Shown: positions 47,623-55,889 of the stretch, one piece after another
Numbering within the stretch: the stretch's first letter is position 1
Layout: every line of letters begins with the position of its first letter
NCBI GenBank assembly: GCA_963698645.1
Contig: CAVORP010000007.1
Location: 372,001-436,000 of the forward strand
From: Ovoidimarina sp963698645
GTDB taxonomy: Bacteria > Pseudomonadota > Alphaproteobacteria > Rhodobacterales > Rhodobacteraceae
Direction: 5' to 3'
DNA length: 64,000 bases
Translations under genes and position numbers: made by a program
The notes under the pieces: generated by a model
The model's input: the letters and a program-made list of their open reading frames with translations, nothing else
Told to the model about the DNA's origin: nothing
The model's database searches: none

Positions 47623-48525
47623 TCAGGCGGTCTCGGCGACCGCGACGACCTGCCGTCCGCCAGTGCGGTCTTCGCGCGGCGAATGCCCGAACTTCCGGGC
47701 ATAGTCCCGGCTGAAATGCGCCGTGCTTTCGTAGCCGACATCGAACGCGACGGCGGAAATGATATCCCTCCCTTCAAGGATGAGACGGCGGGCCTCGAGC
47801 AAGCGGATATCCTTCTGATACTGACCCGGGGTCAGACCGGTGACCGCCTTGAAGTGCGCGTGGAACGACGACTTGCTCATGCCGACGTGGTCGGCCAGCG
47901 CGGAAACCGAGAGCGGCTCGTCGATGGATGCACGAATGCACGCGATGGCACGGGCGACATGCTTTGACGGATCCTCCCGGCGCAGGAAGCGCCTGAGGAT
48001 GGTGCCTTGGGTCGAAAGTAGAAGCCGCGCGTGAATCTCGCGAATGAGGATCGGCCCCAGAAGCGGTGCGGCGGTGTCTTCCCGCGACAGCGCGATGAAC
48101 CGCGCAACGGCATCGAGAAGTGCCGGCTCCACCGGATACGACATGAGCGCGCCCACGTCTTCGTCGTCATCCGGGAAGTCGGGCACGAGGTCGTAAAATC
48201 CGCGCAGAAGGCCAAGGTCGATAGGCAGAATGAAAGCGCAATAGGGTGCCTCCGGCGACGCCTCGGTGATGCGCGACAGAACCGGCAGATCATGGCTGAC
48301 AATGATGGCATGTCCCGCAGGACAACGAACGGAAATAGAGCCTGCGGACACCTCCTTGGCGCCCTGTAGGATCAGGCAAAGCAGAGGCCGGTAGAGCGTT
48401 CCCTCGATGTCCGAAGGGTGGCTCCGCCGGAGCATGACAGCCTCGCCCAGCCCAAGCTGTGTCACACCATCCCGGGCGTCGGCCGCGGCGAGTTCCCGCG
48501 CCACCTGAATGGGTTCCAACTGCAT
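47623..48525 (-). CDS. AraC-family transcriptional regulator
   Basis: 300 residues, start ATG 48525 with a strong AAGGAGG ribosome site. N-terminal AraC-type effector domain (LCLILQGAKEVSAG, CPAGHAIIVSHDLPV) and the double HTH LSVSALADHVGMSKSSFHAHFKAVTG and DIISAVAFDVGYESTAHFSRDYARKFG. Divergent from the aldo/keto reductase 190 bp away, the usual arrangement for a local regulator. Frame intact. Confidence 0.88.
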   Translation of the reverse strand: MQLEPIQVARELAAADARDGVTQLGLGEAVMLRRSHPSDIEGTLYRPLLCLILQGAKEVSAGSISVRCPAGHAIIVSHDLPVLSRITEASPEAPYCAFILPIDLGLLRGFYDLVPDFPDDDEDVGALMSYPVEPALLDAVARFIALSREDTAAPLLGPILIREIHARLLLSTQGTILRRFLRREDPSKHVARAIACIRASIDEPLSVSALADHVGMSKSSFHAHFKAVTGLTPGQYQKDIRLLEARRLILEGRDIISAVAFDVGYESTAHFSRDYARKFGHSPREDRTGGRQVVAVAETA

Positions 48526-48714
48526 GAGACCACCCTCCTTTCCGATGTAACGATCGATAGCACATTCCGCGCCGAACTTAGCAATATCATTCCGGGTATT
48601 TGGAGAAATAGACAACTCTTGCGGATTAATTGGCAAGAAAGAAGGTGTGTTATTCTTTAGCTTTCTCCAATCAGTCAAGTCAATTGATGCGTCTAGATAC
48701 GCAGGAGAAAAGCG
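48526..48714. promoter_or_regulatory. AT-richer divergent promoter region, AraC and aldo/keto reductase
   Basis: Noticeably richer in A and T than the surrounding genes, with the AGGAGA ribosome site of the reductase gene at its end and a small palindrome TCAATTGA near 48677. Probable AraC operator region; no site can be assigned with confidence. Confidence 0.4.
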
Positions 48715-49638
48715 ATGAACAGCCAGTTCAACGGCACCCCCACAACAGCGACCGGCCTGCCCTTCGTCGGGTTCGGCACCTATCTTATTGCCAACGAAGA
48801 CGCCCCCGGCGCCGTCGCCACGGCGATCGAAGCCGGCTATCGTCATATCGACACTGCCGCCGGCTATCACAACGAGGAAGGTGTCGGCGAAGGCATCCGT
48901 CGCGGCCTCTCCGCCAATGGTCTCGATCGTGCCGAGCTCTTCGTGACCACCAAGCTCTGGCCCGGAAATCCCGCCTGGGGTGACGCGCCGAAAGGCTATG
49001 ACGAAACCATTTCGGCTTTCGAGGTTTCCCTCGCGGCGCTCGGTCTGGACTATGTCGATCTGTATCTGATCCACGCCCCTTCGGGAGGATCGGAACGGGT
49101 GAACGAGTGGCGGGCTCTTCTCGATCTGAAAGCTGCAGGAAAGGCGCGGGCCATCGGCGTTAGCAACTACACCGAAGCGCATATCGAAGAAATCCGCGCG
49201 GCCGGTCTCCCCCTACCGGAATACAACCAGATTGAGCTGCACCCCTGGTCGCAAAAGCCTGAATTGCGCGCCTTCATGGCGGCAAACGGAATCGCACCAA
49301 TCGCCTACAGTTCGCTCGTTCCTCTCTCGACCTGGCGCACCGAACCCGGTCAGGACAGTGCAAAGACGGCCGAGATGCAGGCAGCAGGCGCCGACGCGGA
49401 CTCTCCCTTCAAGGCGATGGCCGCAAAGTACGGCGTGACCGAGGCGCAAGTGCTCCTGCGTTGGGGTGTCCAGAAGGGGTTCGGCGTTCTGCCAAAGAGC
49501 CTGAAACCCGAGCGCATGCGCCAGAACATCGACCTCTTCAGCTTCGAGATCGATGCCGCGGACATGGCGCTGATCGAGGGAATGGATCGCGACGACGGCG
49601 TCGCTTGGGCGACGGGCGATCCGCGCTTCATGGGCTAG
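48715..49638 (+). CDS. Aldo/keto reductase
   Basis: 307 residues, intact. LPFVGFGTYL near the start, the catalytic tetrad Asp-Tyr in GYRHIDTAAGYHNEE, Lys in FVTTKLWPGN and His in LYLIHAP; NADPH-binding LPKSLKPERMRQNI near the C-terminus. Probably reduces aldehydes. The divergent AraC regulator suggests inducible expression, as for quinone or aldehyde response genes. Confidence 0.9.
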   Translation: MNSQFNGTPTTATGLPFVGFGTYLIANEDAPGAVATAIEAGYRHIDTAAGYHNEEGVGEGIRRGLSANGLDRAELFVTTKLWPGNPAWGDAPKGYDETISAFEVSLAALGLDYVDLYLIHAPSGGSERVNEWRALLDLKAAGKARAIGVSNYTEAHIEEIRAAGLPLPEYNQIELHPWSQKPELRAFMAANGIAPIAYSSLVPLSTWRTEPGQDSAKTAEMQAAGADADSPFKAMAAKYGVTEAQVLLRWGVQKGFGVLPKSLKPERMRQNIDLFSFEIDAADMALIEGMDRDDGVAWATGDPRFMG

Positions 49639-49848
49639 GTCCAATCATCGCAACAGGAACGAAGGCAGACGGATGACCGTGTTCGGATTGCCTTCTGGCA
49701 CCGCCGGCACCGATAGCCCAGCGTATCGGGCTACGTGGTTCGCGCTGGCGAGCATCGCAGAAATAGCCGACTTCGGGACTCACTGCTGCCATTAGCTGCA
49801 AGCGGCAATGCCTGCGCGCAGGCCCGCCGATCCGGTGCATCCGTGGTG

Positions 49849-50280
49849 CTACAGCAGCCGCGCGCCTGCGCCTTCCTGCCCCAGATGATCCTCGGGGTTT
49901 GCCAAGGGGCAGCGCTCGATGCTGAGGCATCCGCAACCGATACAGATCGCCATCTTGTCCCGCAGCGCCGTCAATGTGTCGATGCGTTCGGTCAGGTCCG
50001 CGTACCAGATCGCCGAGAGGCGCGCCCAATCGGCCGTGTCGGGGACGCTGTCCATGGGCAAATGTCCTAGTGCCTTTGCAATTTCTGCAAGCGTGATCCC
50101 GGCCTTCTGCGCGACCTTGATGACCGTGATCCGACGCAGCAGTTCGCGGCGATAGATCCGGTGGTTTGCGGCGTTCCGCTCTGAACGGATCAGGCCTTTG
50201 CGCTCATAGAAATGAAGCGTCGAGATGGGGATGCCGCTGCGCCGGGAAATCTGGCCAATCGAAAGATATCTGTCAGGCAT
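49849..50280 (-). CDS. soxR: Redox-sensing regulator SoxR
   Basis: 143 residues, MerR family. N-terminal winged HTH YLSIGQISRRSGIPISTLHFYERKGLI and the [2Fe-2S] cluster site CIGCGCLSIERCPL (CxxCxCx5C), which is diagnostic for SoxR. Start ATG 50280 with GGAG upstream. It responds to redox-cycling compounds. A SoxR operator overlaps the promoter of the divergent DMT gene. Confidence 0.94.
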   Translation of the reverse strand: MPDRYLSIGQISRRSGIPISTLHFYERKGLIRSERNAANHRIYRRELLRRITVIKVAQKAGITLAEIAKALGHLPMDSVPDTADWARLSAIWYADLTERIDTLTALRDKMAICIGCGCLSIERCPLANPEDHLGQEGAGARLL

Positions 50281-50301
50281 CCGTGTTCTCCAGGTTTCAT
50301 C

Positions 50302-50332
50302 TTGACCTCAACTATAGTTGAGGTCGTAGACA
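50302..50332 (+). promoter_or_regulatory. SoxR-dependent promoter and operator
   Basis: Operator CCTCAACTATAGTTGAGG (50306-50323) is a perfect 18-bp palindrome resembling the SoxR consensus CCTCAAGTTAACTTGAGG. It sits between TTGACC (-35, 50302-50307) and TAGACA (-10, 50327-50332) with a 19-bp spacer, the long spacing typical for SoxR/MerR activation. Reads toward the DMT gene. Confidence 0.88.
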
Positions 50333-50384
50333 GGTGTGAGTCAACGGGATCGAGGCGTCATAACCGCCTGAAAGGGCGGCAAAA

Positions 50385-51299
50385 GTGGCGCTAAAGATTG
50401 GTCTTCTCTCGGTTCTCGGTTTGCTGTGGGCGCTACGCCTTGCGGCGATCAAGGCCGCTGGTGTCGCGGGCATTCCCGTGCACGTCGTCGTCTCGGTTGC
50501 TGCGCTGGGGATCGCCGTCTTCTTCACAGGTGTTGCTGTCTGGCGCCGCGACTGGCCGTCCATTGATCGAACGACACTCAGCTTTTTTGTGCTGAGCGGG
50601 TTCTTTGGATTTCTGGCGCCATTCGCTTTGGAAAGCATGGTCGCGCCGCACCTGCCGGTCTTCGTGTTTGTCGTGATCATTTCCACGATGCCAATCATCA
50701 CGCTGCTGCTTTCGATCACCATCGGAAGCGAACGGCTTGGCGCGGCACCGGTCATCGCCATCGCACTCGGGTTTGTGGGCGCAATGGCAATTCTGTGGGA
50801 CACGACCCAAACCGATCATGCGGGCGAGATTGCAGCCGTTGGCATTTGGTGGGTCATGATCGCCTTCGGTGTTCCAACCCTCTATGCGCTCAACACCGTC
50901 TTCGTTGCAACGCGCTGGCCCGGCACGACAAGTGCAATTCACGTGGCCCATGCGCAGGCAATGATCGTGTCCGTGGCCGCCATCGTGGGAAGCGGATTTG
51001 CAGGCGCGATAGGTGACTGGACGCTTGTGGCGCGAGACCCGCTGGCCATCGGCCTGATCGTTGCAGCCGAAGGTCTGGCGCTGCTCGTCTATTTGCGGAT
51101 CACGCGCGACTACGGGGCCACCTGGGTCTCTTTTGCGAACTATGTTGCGATGATCTTTGCGGCGATTGTCGGTGCAGCGGTCTTTGACGACCGGATCACC
51201 TGGCTCACTGTTGCAGCGGCCCTCGTGATTGTGGCGTCGGTTGTGCTTTACCAGCGCAGACCGGCAACCACACGAACGGAAGGGACCGGCGATGTATGA
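50385..51299 (+). CDS. EamA/DMT-family exporter under SoxR control
   Basis: 304 residues from GTG 50385, about ten membrane helices in two EamA halves (GLLSVLGLLWALRLAAIKAAG and GIWWVMIAFGVPTLYALNTVF). Intact frame. Its promoter carries the SoxR box, so export of a redox-active or toxic metabolite is a good hypothesis. Less GC-rich codon use than the core genes, hinting at transfer. Confidence 0.85.
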   Translation: MALKIGLLSVLGLLWALRLAAIKAAGVAGIPVHVVVSVAALGIAVFFTGVAVWRRDWPSIDRTTLSFFVLSGFFGFLAPFALESMVAPHLPVFVFVVIISTMPIITLLLSITIGSERLGAAPVIAIALGFVGAMAILWDTTQTDHAGEIAAVGIWWVMIAFGVPTLYALNTVFVATRWPGTTSAIHVAHAQAMIVSVAAIVGSGFAGAIGDWTLVARDPLAIGLIVAAEGLALLVYLRITRDYGATWVSFANYVAMIFAAIVGAAVFDDRITWLTVAAALVIVASVVLYQRRPATTRTEGTGDV

Positions 51300-51589
51300 T
51301 GACCAGGTGTGGCACGATCCCCTGGCCGATTGTCACGTCACGATGGGGCGTTCTGGCCCAAGACCGGGCTCGAATTCTCGGATGGTCACGCGCAGATGCG
51401 TGTCGTCGCTTCCCGTGATTGGTCTGACAGGTCCATGACGCCTGCAAGCAAGGAAGAAGTCGGCCAAGGCATCCGCATGCGCCTGACCCGGCATGGCCGC
51501 GATTTGCGCGTGAGAAACGCAATCCCGATGGCATGTGGCAGCTTGTCCGTCTTGCCCATCTCGACCTGCCGCCGATGGCGCGTGATCTG

Positions 51590-51657
51590 CATGGCTGATG
51601 CAAAGGTTATCGAGCATCAATACATCGCCGGTCTTTGGCGCAAGGATCGGCGGGGCC
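51590..51657 (-). pseudogene. Fragment resembling a TauD/TfdA dioxygenase C-terminal region
   Basis: Minus-strand reading APKTGDVLMLDNLCISHA resembles the GDVLMLDN-x-x-xxH segment of TauD-family oxygenases, including the distal histidine. Only about 20 codons are recognisable. Confidence 0.4.
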
Positions 51658-51670
51658 TGCTGAGGGAAGG

Positions 51671-51736
51671 CTACAGGCGCGCTATGTGACAGGCATCAAT
51701 CTGCCGGTGGCAGGCGGGGTTCCAATGGGGATTTGA
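51671..51736 (+). pseudogene. Fragment resembling the C-terminus of an SDR
   Basis: Plus-strand frame LQARYVTGINLPVAGGVPMG, then stop, looks like the usual SDR ending (A-x-Y-V-T-G-x4-V-x-G-G). No SDR sequence precedes it in any frame. Confidence 0.4.
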
Positions 51737-51838
51737 GAAGCATTTCCGCAAAGTGCGGCATTGCCAACCCGATGACGAATGGCCGCTTCGATCCGAAACA
51801 AACGCCTCTCACGGGCCTGACCCCGCCGGGAAAGCCCC

Positions 51839-52387
51839 CTAGCCGCCCTCGCGCCGCCGCAGCGCCTCGAGGCTGTATTCCCGCTCGATCTGCCCCGCAT
51901 CACCCGGAACGAAATCCGGATCGGCAAAGACGCAGCCCAGCCCGCAAACCTGCCGGGCGACACCGGTCGTGCCATCGATGCGCCAGACCCGCCCCCCCGG
52001 GGTCGAGATGAAGCCCGCGATCTTGTCGGACACGTCGCCCGCCACGTCATCGCTTGACGGCACCTCGGAATCGGCCGCGCTGTCGAAGGCCGAATGGGTG
52101 TGGTAGCTGGCCAGAACCACGATTTCTTCCGGCCAGTCGATCTCGCAGCCGAAGGCCGTCCCCTGCACCGGCGCGGTCGCCACCATCGCCCCGCTGTCAT
52201 CCGTCCCGATGAAACCGCAGAGTTCCCGGTTCTCGCGGATCGACTGCTGCTGCAACCCGTCGAGATAGGCCACCGCCGCCTCCGTCAGATCGCCATCGCC
52301 GGGCAGCGGCACATAGGTCGTCCGTGACTGCTGCCCCTGACAGGCCGCGACGACCGTCATCAACATGATCGCCATAACCCGCATCAT
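51839..52387 (-). CDS. DUF4329 lipoprotein (JAB-like fold)
   Basis: 182 residues with a lipoprotein signal (MLMTVVAACQG; lipidated Cys near residue 16). The mature part has ASYHTHSAFDSAADSEVPSSDD, the HxH...SxxD arrangement of JAB/MPN-like DUF4329 proteins, and RENRELCGFIG. Start ATG 52387 overlaps the stop of the upstream TPR gene (ATGA), so it belongs to that operon. Possible peptidase of unknown target. Confidence 0.65.
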   Translation of the reverse strand: MMRVMAIMLMTVVAACQGQQSRTTYVPLPGDGDLTEAAVAYLDGLQQQSIRENRELCGFIGTDDSGAMVATAPVQGTAFGCEIDWPEEIVVLASYHTHSAFDSAADSEVPSSDDVAGDVSDKIAGFISTPGGRVWRIDGTTGVARQVCGLGCVFADPDFVPGDAGQIEREYSLEALRRREGG

Positions 52388-54053
52388 GTCGTCTCCATCG
52401 CCGCCTGCGCACAGAAACACGATGCCGCCACCCTGCGGTCGGCCCGCGCTTCGGCGATATCAAGCTGCTGGCGGATCTGCGCGATCTCGGTCCCCTCGCC
52501 GCGCGCCCTCAGGCAGTCATGCAGGCCCCGAAGCGCCCAGACATTCCCCGGATGCACCGTCGCCCGCGACAATTGCCCGCCAAGACCCAGATCCTCGCGA
52601 AAGACCGCCTCGGCCTCGGCCACATGGCCCTGCTCGAACAAAAGCGCGCCCAGCGCGTGGCGCGAGGGCTGCATCCAGCCCCAGGGCTCGTCATAGGGCA
52701 GCCCGTCCTCGAGCGCGACCGCCCGGCGCAGGCTCGCGAATGCCTCTGCATGGGATCCCTTGCGATAGGCAATCTCGCCGCGCAGCATCGCCGCAGCGAT
52801 CTCCAGAAGATCCACCACCCGGTTGTTGTGCAGAAGCCGGGTCTCCGGCACCCGCGCCTTCGCCGCCAGAAACGCCTGTTCCTCGGCCTCCGCCGCCGCC
52901 ACATCGCCCAGCGCCGCATGGGCCACGCCGCGGGCATAATGCACATGGGCCGTCAGGGTACAGAACAGCTCCCGATCCTCGGGCAGTCCCAGCGCGATGG
53001 CCTCGCGCCAGCGCCCGAACCGGACGAGGACATGGGGCTCGAACCCCATGAAGCTTTCAAAGTAATCCGCCATCGGCGGGCTTTCGATCCGGAGCATCTC
53101 TTCCGGCGTCGTCTCGGCCATGCCGCGCACCGCCTCCATCGCCGGGTCGAACTGGCCCAGAAACATCGCGCCATAGATGGCGAAATGGTAATTATGTTGC
53201 CGGTAGCCGGTATAGATGTTCATCGCCCCGTCGCGCGCATAGGCCTTGAGATCGGCCGCGGATCGCCGGCGCGGTTCCAATGCACCACGTCGTGATACTG
53301 CCCGCACAAGACATCGATATGGGTCGGCATATGCACCAGATGCCCCGCGTCGGGCACAAGGGTGCGCAGCACGTCGGCGGCCTTCAGCGCCCGCTCGGGG
53401 TGGGGCGACATCTCCATCAGGTGCACGTAGAGATGCAGGAGGCCCGGATGCGACCAGACCCGCGGATCGTGCTCCAGCGCCTCTTCGCAAACCCGCTGCG
53501 CCTCCAGCGTATCGGCGCCTTCCGCAGGGCTGCCGCTGGCCAGATCCCACATCCGCCAGGGCGTCCGGTTCAACATCGCATCGACGAACACCGTGCGCAG
53601 GTCAAGGCTTTCGGGATGCGCGGCAAAGGCCACCCGCATCGCATCGGCAAAGGCATCGTCCCAGGGCGTCATGTCCTCGACCGGTTCGTCCTGCGGATAG
53701 CGTGCTGGCAACGCCCGGATCAGCGCCGCCTCGACCGCCGTCACGCCATCGATCCGGGCCAGCGCGCCGCAGCGTCGCCTCCCGCGCCGCGGCCAGCGCC
53801 CTGCGCCGCCCGGCCTCGTCGAACAGGTCCCACGGCATGTTGTAATTCGGGCCCGCCCGCATAGGCCACGCCCCACCACGCCATCGCGCAATCCGGGTCG
53901 GCGGCAGCGGCGCGTTCGAAACAGCGCACCGCCTCTTCGTGGTGGAAAGCCATAGGTCCAGATCAGCCCCCGGTCGAACCAGCGCTGCGCCTCCGGCTGC
54001 GCGGTCGTCACCGGGAAGCTGTACTGCCCCAGGTCATAGGGATAATCGTCCAT
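52384..54053 (-). CDS. TPR-repeat protein, frameshifts
   Basis: About 555 residues if joined. Starts DDYPYDLGQYSFPVTTAQPEAQRWF; helical repeat text follows: HEEAVRCFERAAAADPDCAMAWWG, LEHDPRVWSHPGLLHLYVHLMEMSPHPERAL, HLVHMPTHIDVLCGQYHD, and later ALGALLFEQGHVAEAEAVFRED. Cytoplasmic, no signal peptide. The frame changes near 53945, 53850, 53770 and 53265. The conserved HMPTHI is typical for a family of TPR proteins of unknown function. Confidence 0.7.
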
Positions 54054-54098
54054 GCGCTCTGTCCCCTTGCACCCGATCGGCGGGACCGGAACCCGGGC

Positions 54099-54471
54099 CT
54101 AGTCGCCCTCGTTCATATGCCGCCGAAACGCGCGTTTCAGCATGTCCAGCTCGGTCCGCAGCAACGCCATCTCGGCCCGGATATCGTCATCGAGAGCCGC
54201 GCCAGCGAGGATCGCGAAAGATCCCGCTGTGTTGCCCGATGCCTCGTCGCGGATCACGATGGTCTGCACCCCGTCCGAAAGAACCTCTCCCGGAACCGTA
54301 AGCTTCAGCGCCCAGATCCCGGCACCCTCCGCCGCCAGCTCCGGCGCCGGCAGTTCGCCGCTCACCCGACCACGCGGTCAGAACCGGCATGGCGCTCTCG
54401 CCATCGACCCGCACCTGCGCGTGCCAGACGCCCGACCGAAGCGTCGTCGCGGTGATCGAGACCCCGCTCAC
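54099..54471 (-). CDS. Hypothetical protein, one frameshift
   Basis: About 123 residues from GTG 54471 (SGVSITATTLRSGVWHAQVRVDG). Beta-rich first half with GIWALKLTVPGEVLSDGVQTI, then a helical end LLRTELDMLKRAFRRHM. One insertion-type shift near 54365. The start overlaps the stop of the upstream gene (GTGA). Not recognised. Confidence 0.55.
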
Positions 54472-55247
54472 AGCTCGGCCCGCGGGCGGCGCGACAGGGT
54501 CACATCGCGAAACAGGACGCGGTTCATCGCCGGCTCCTCTAGGATCAGATCGACCCAGGCCCGGGTAACCATGCCCGCCTCGATCGCCGAATAGCCAAGA
54601 TCGAACTCCACCTCCACGGCCCCGTCGCCAAGCGTCCCTTCCAGAACAAGCTGCTCGGTATTGGGGCCGTGCCGCACGTTCAGGCGGGCAAAGAAATCCG
54701 TCGCCCGTTCGGCCACCGCATCCAGCGTGACAGTAACGACATGGCGGCGTTTCAGCCCGTCAGAACCCTCATCGGGCAATTCCACCGCAAGGCTCAGGAA
54801 CGACCCTTCGAAGGCCAGAACATCCAGCGCGACCGCAAAGGGCGCCCCGTCTTCGGCGCGGATGTTGCGCACCTGCCGCAGGCTGCATTCGGCCAGCGGA
54901 CAATCATGGAACAGCTTGGTATCGGCCGAAATCGGGGTGCCATCGGCCGCCGCCGCATGACCCTTGGGAGAGACCGGGCCGGCCCAGGGCTCCGGCCGCC
55001 ACGCCCAGTCGGCGTGAAGCGGAAGGGGCACCCGGCCCGCCCCCTCGTCGGGCTGCGACAGGCGCGCCTCGACAAGATGCAGCGCCCGGTCGATCCGGCT
55101 GCGCAGGCTGCGCCCACGCACCCTCAGGGTCTCCAGCGTCGCCAGATCCACCCGGCCCGCCATCTCCGCGGCACGCTCCCAGCGCCGTTCGGCGCGGCGG
55201 TCCAGCGCCTCGGCCACCTCGCGCCGCAATCCCGCCGCCACGTTCAT
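54468..55247 (-). CDS. Hypothetical protein, Rhodobacteraceae-type (possibly DUF6478)
   Basis: 259 residues, intact. Helical, Arg-rich first 75 residues (RRAERRWERAAEMAGRVDLA), then a beta-rich domain with LPLHADWAWRPEPWAGP, FHDCPLAECSLRQVRNIRAED and FEGSFLSLAVELPDEG. No membrane segments. I recall such proteins as DUF6478, but without a search this is weak. It heads a chain of overlapping genes ending in the TPR and DUF4329 genes. Confidence 0.55.
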   Translation of the reverse strand: MNVAAGLRREVAEALDRRAERRWERAAEMAGRVDLATLETLRVRGRSLRSRIDRALHLVEARLSQPDEGAGRVPLPLHADWAWRPEPWAGPVSPKGHAAAADGTPISADTKLFHDCPLAECSLRQVRNIRAEDGAPFAVALDVLAFEGSFLSLAVELPDEGSDGLKRRHVVTVTLDAVAERATDFFARLNVRHGPNTEQLVLEGTLGDGAVEVEFDLGYSAIEAGMVTRAWVDLILEEPAMNRVLFRDVTLSRRPRAEL

Positions 55248-55265
55248 GCCCGCATCCCCATGCGC

Positions 55266-55889
55266 CTATGCCCCGTTCTCGGCCCGGATCCGGGCAGCAA
55301 AGGCATCGAGGACCGACAGGCCCGTATCATCTGAAATCGGCGCGTCCTCGAAGCCCACGACCGACACCGTCAGCAGGCGGTTCTTCAGCCCGAACAATGC
55401 GCGCCAGTAATCCGGCGCAACGCCGATCTGCCCGGCAGACCGGTCGCGCGCATGGATATAAAGGACATCGCCACGCACCTTGGTCTCGAGGATATCCACC
55501 GTCTCGGCCCGCCCGCTGCGGCTCAGCGCCGCGCGCCCCTCGGGCGTTTCGATGAATGCGGCCATCTCGGCCAGAACCGCGCCCGCCACCGCCTCACCGG
55601 TCCGGCCTTCGGACACGGTCACGGTCAGAAGCCCGGGCACCCCCGGCGAGGGTTGCCCGGGATTGCGCGAGATCGCGGCGCAACTGCCCAGAAGGACAAA
55701 GGCCTGATCGCCATCGATCCGGCTTGCCCCGCGGTCGACGCAAAATCCCGGCGGCCCGGCGATCACCACGGAATCACTGGCGACGACAACGCTTTGCGGC
55801 GCGGCCCGTCCGACATCAATTCCGTCGGCGCAACCGGCAAGGGCAAGGATTGCCCCCGCCAGAATCGCCTTAAAGTTCAAAGTAGTCAT
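55266..55889 (-). CDS. Hypothetical lipoprotein
   Basis: 207 residues from ATG 55889 (MTTLNFKAILAGAILALAGCADG); the lipobox LALAGC gives a lipidated Cys near residue 20. The mature domain includes GPPGFCVDRGASRIDGDQAFVLLGSC and LTVSVVGFEDAPISDDTGLSV. The start lies 20 bp inside the ilvD 3' end, so it follows ilvD in one transcript. Function unknown. Confidence 0.65.
   Translation of the reverse strand: MTTLNFKAILAGAILALAGCADGIDVGRAAPQSVVVASDSVVIAGPPGFCVDRGASRIDGDQAFVLLGSCAAISRNPGQPSPGVPGLLTVTVSEGRTGEAVAGAVLAEMAAFIETPEGRAALSRSGRAETVDILETKVRGDVLYIHARDRSAGQIGVAPDYWRALFGLKNRLLTVSVVGFEDAPISDDTGLSVLDAFAARIRAENGA

Larger units (their letters stand above)
51300..51838. other. Decayed segment with gene remnants, no intact gene
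   Basis: About 540 bp between the DMT gene and the DUF4329 gene. A short plus-strand ORF from 51292 (MYDDQVWHDPLADC...) has no recognisable relatives. Two fragments are interpretable: a TauD/TfdA-like piece on the minus strand and an SDR C-terminal piece on the plus strand. Otherwise multiple stops in all frames. Confidence 0.5.

Noticed and set aside
49711..49732. Hairpin CGATA/TATCG with AGCCC/GGGCT as part of a tRNA or a terminator
   Set aside because: Alternative pairings overlap, no T run, and no TpsiC-like or anticodon arm nearby.
47623..51299. Accessory stretch as a transposon or integron
   Set aside because: No transposase, integrase, terminal inverted repeats or attC-like sites could be seen at its borders.
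51292..51438. Short ORF directly after the DMT gene (MYDDQVWHDPLADC...) as a real gene
   Set aside because: No recognisable relatives, ends in Arg/Pro-rich text, and lies in a segment with other gene fragments.
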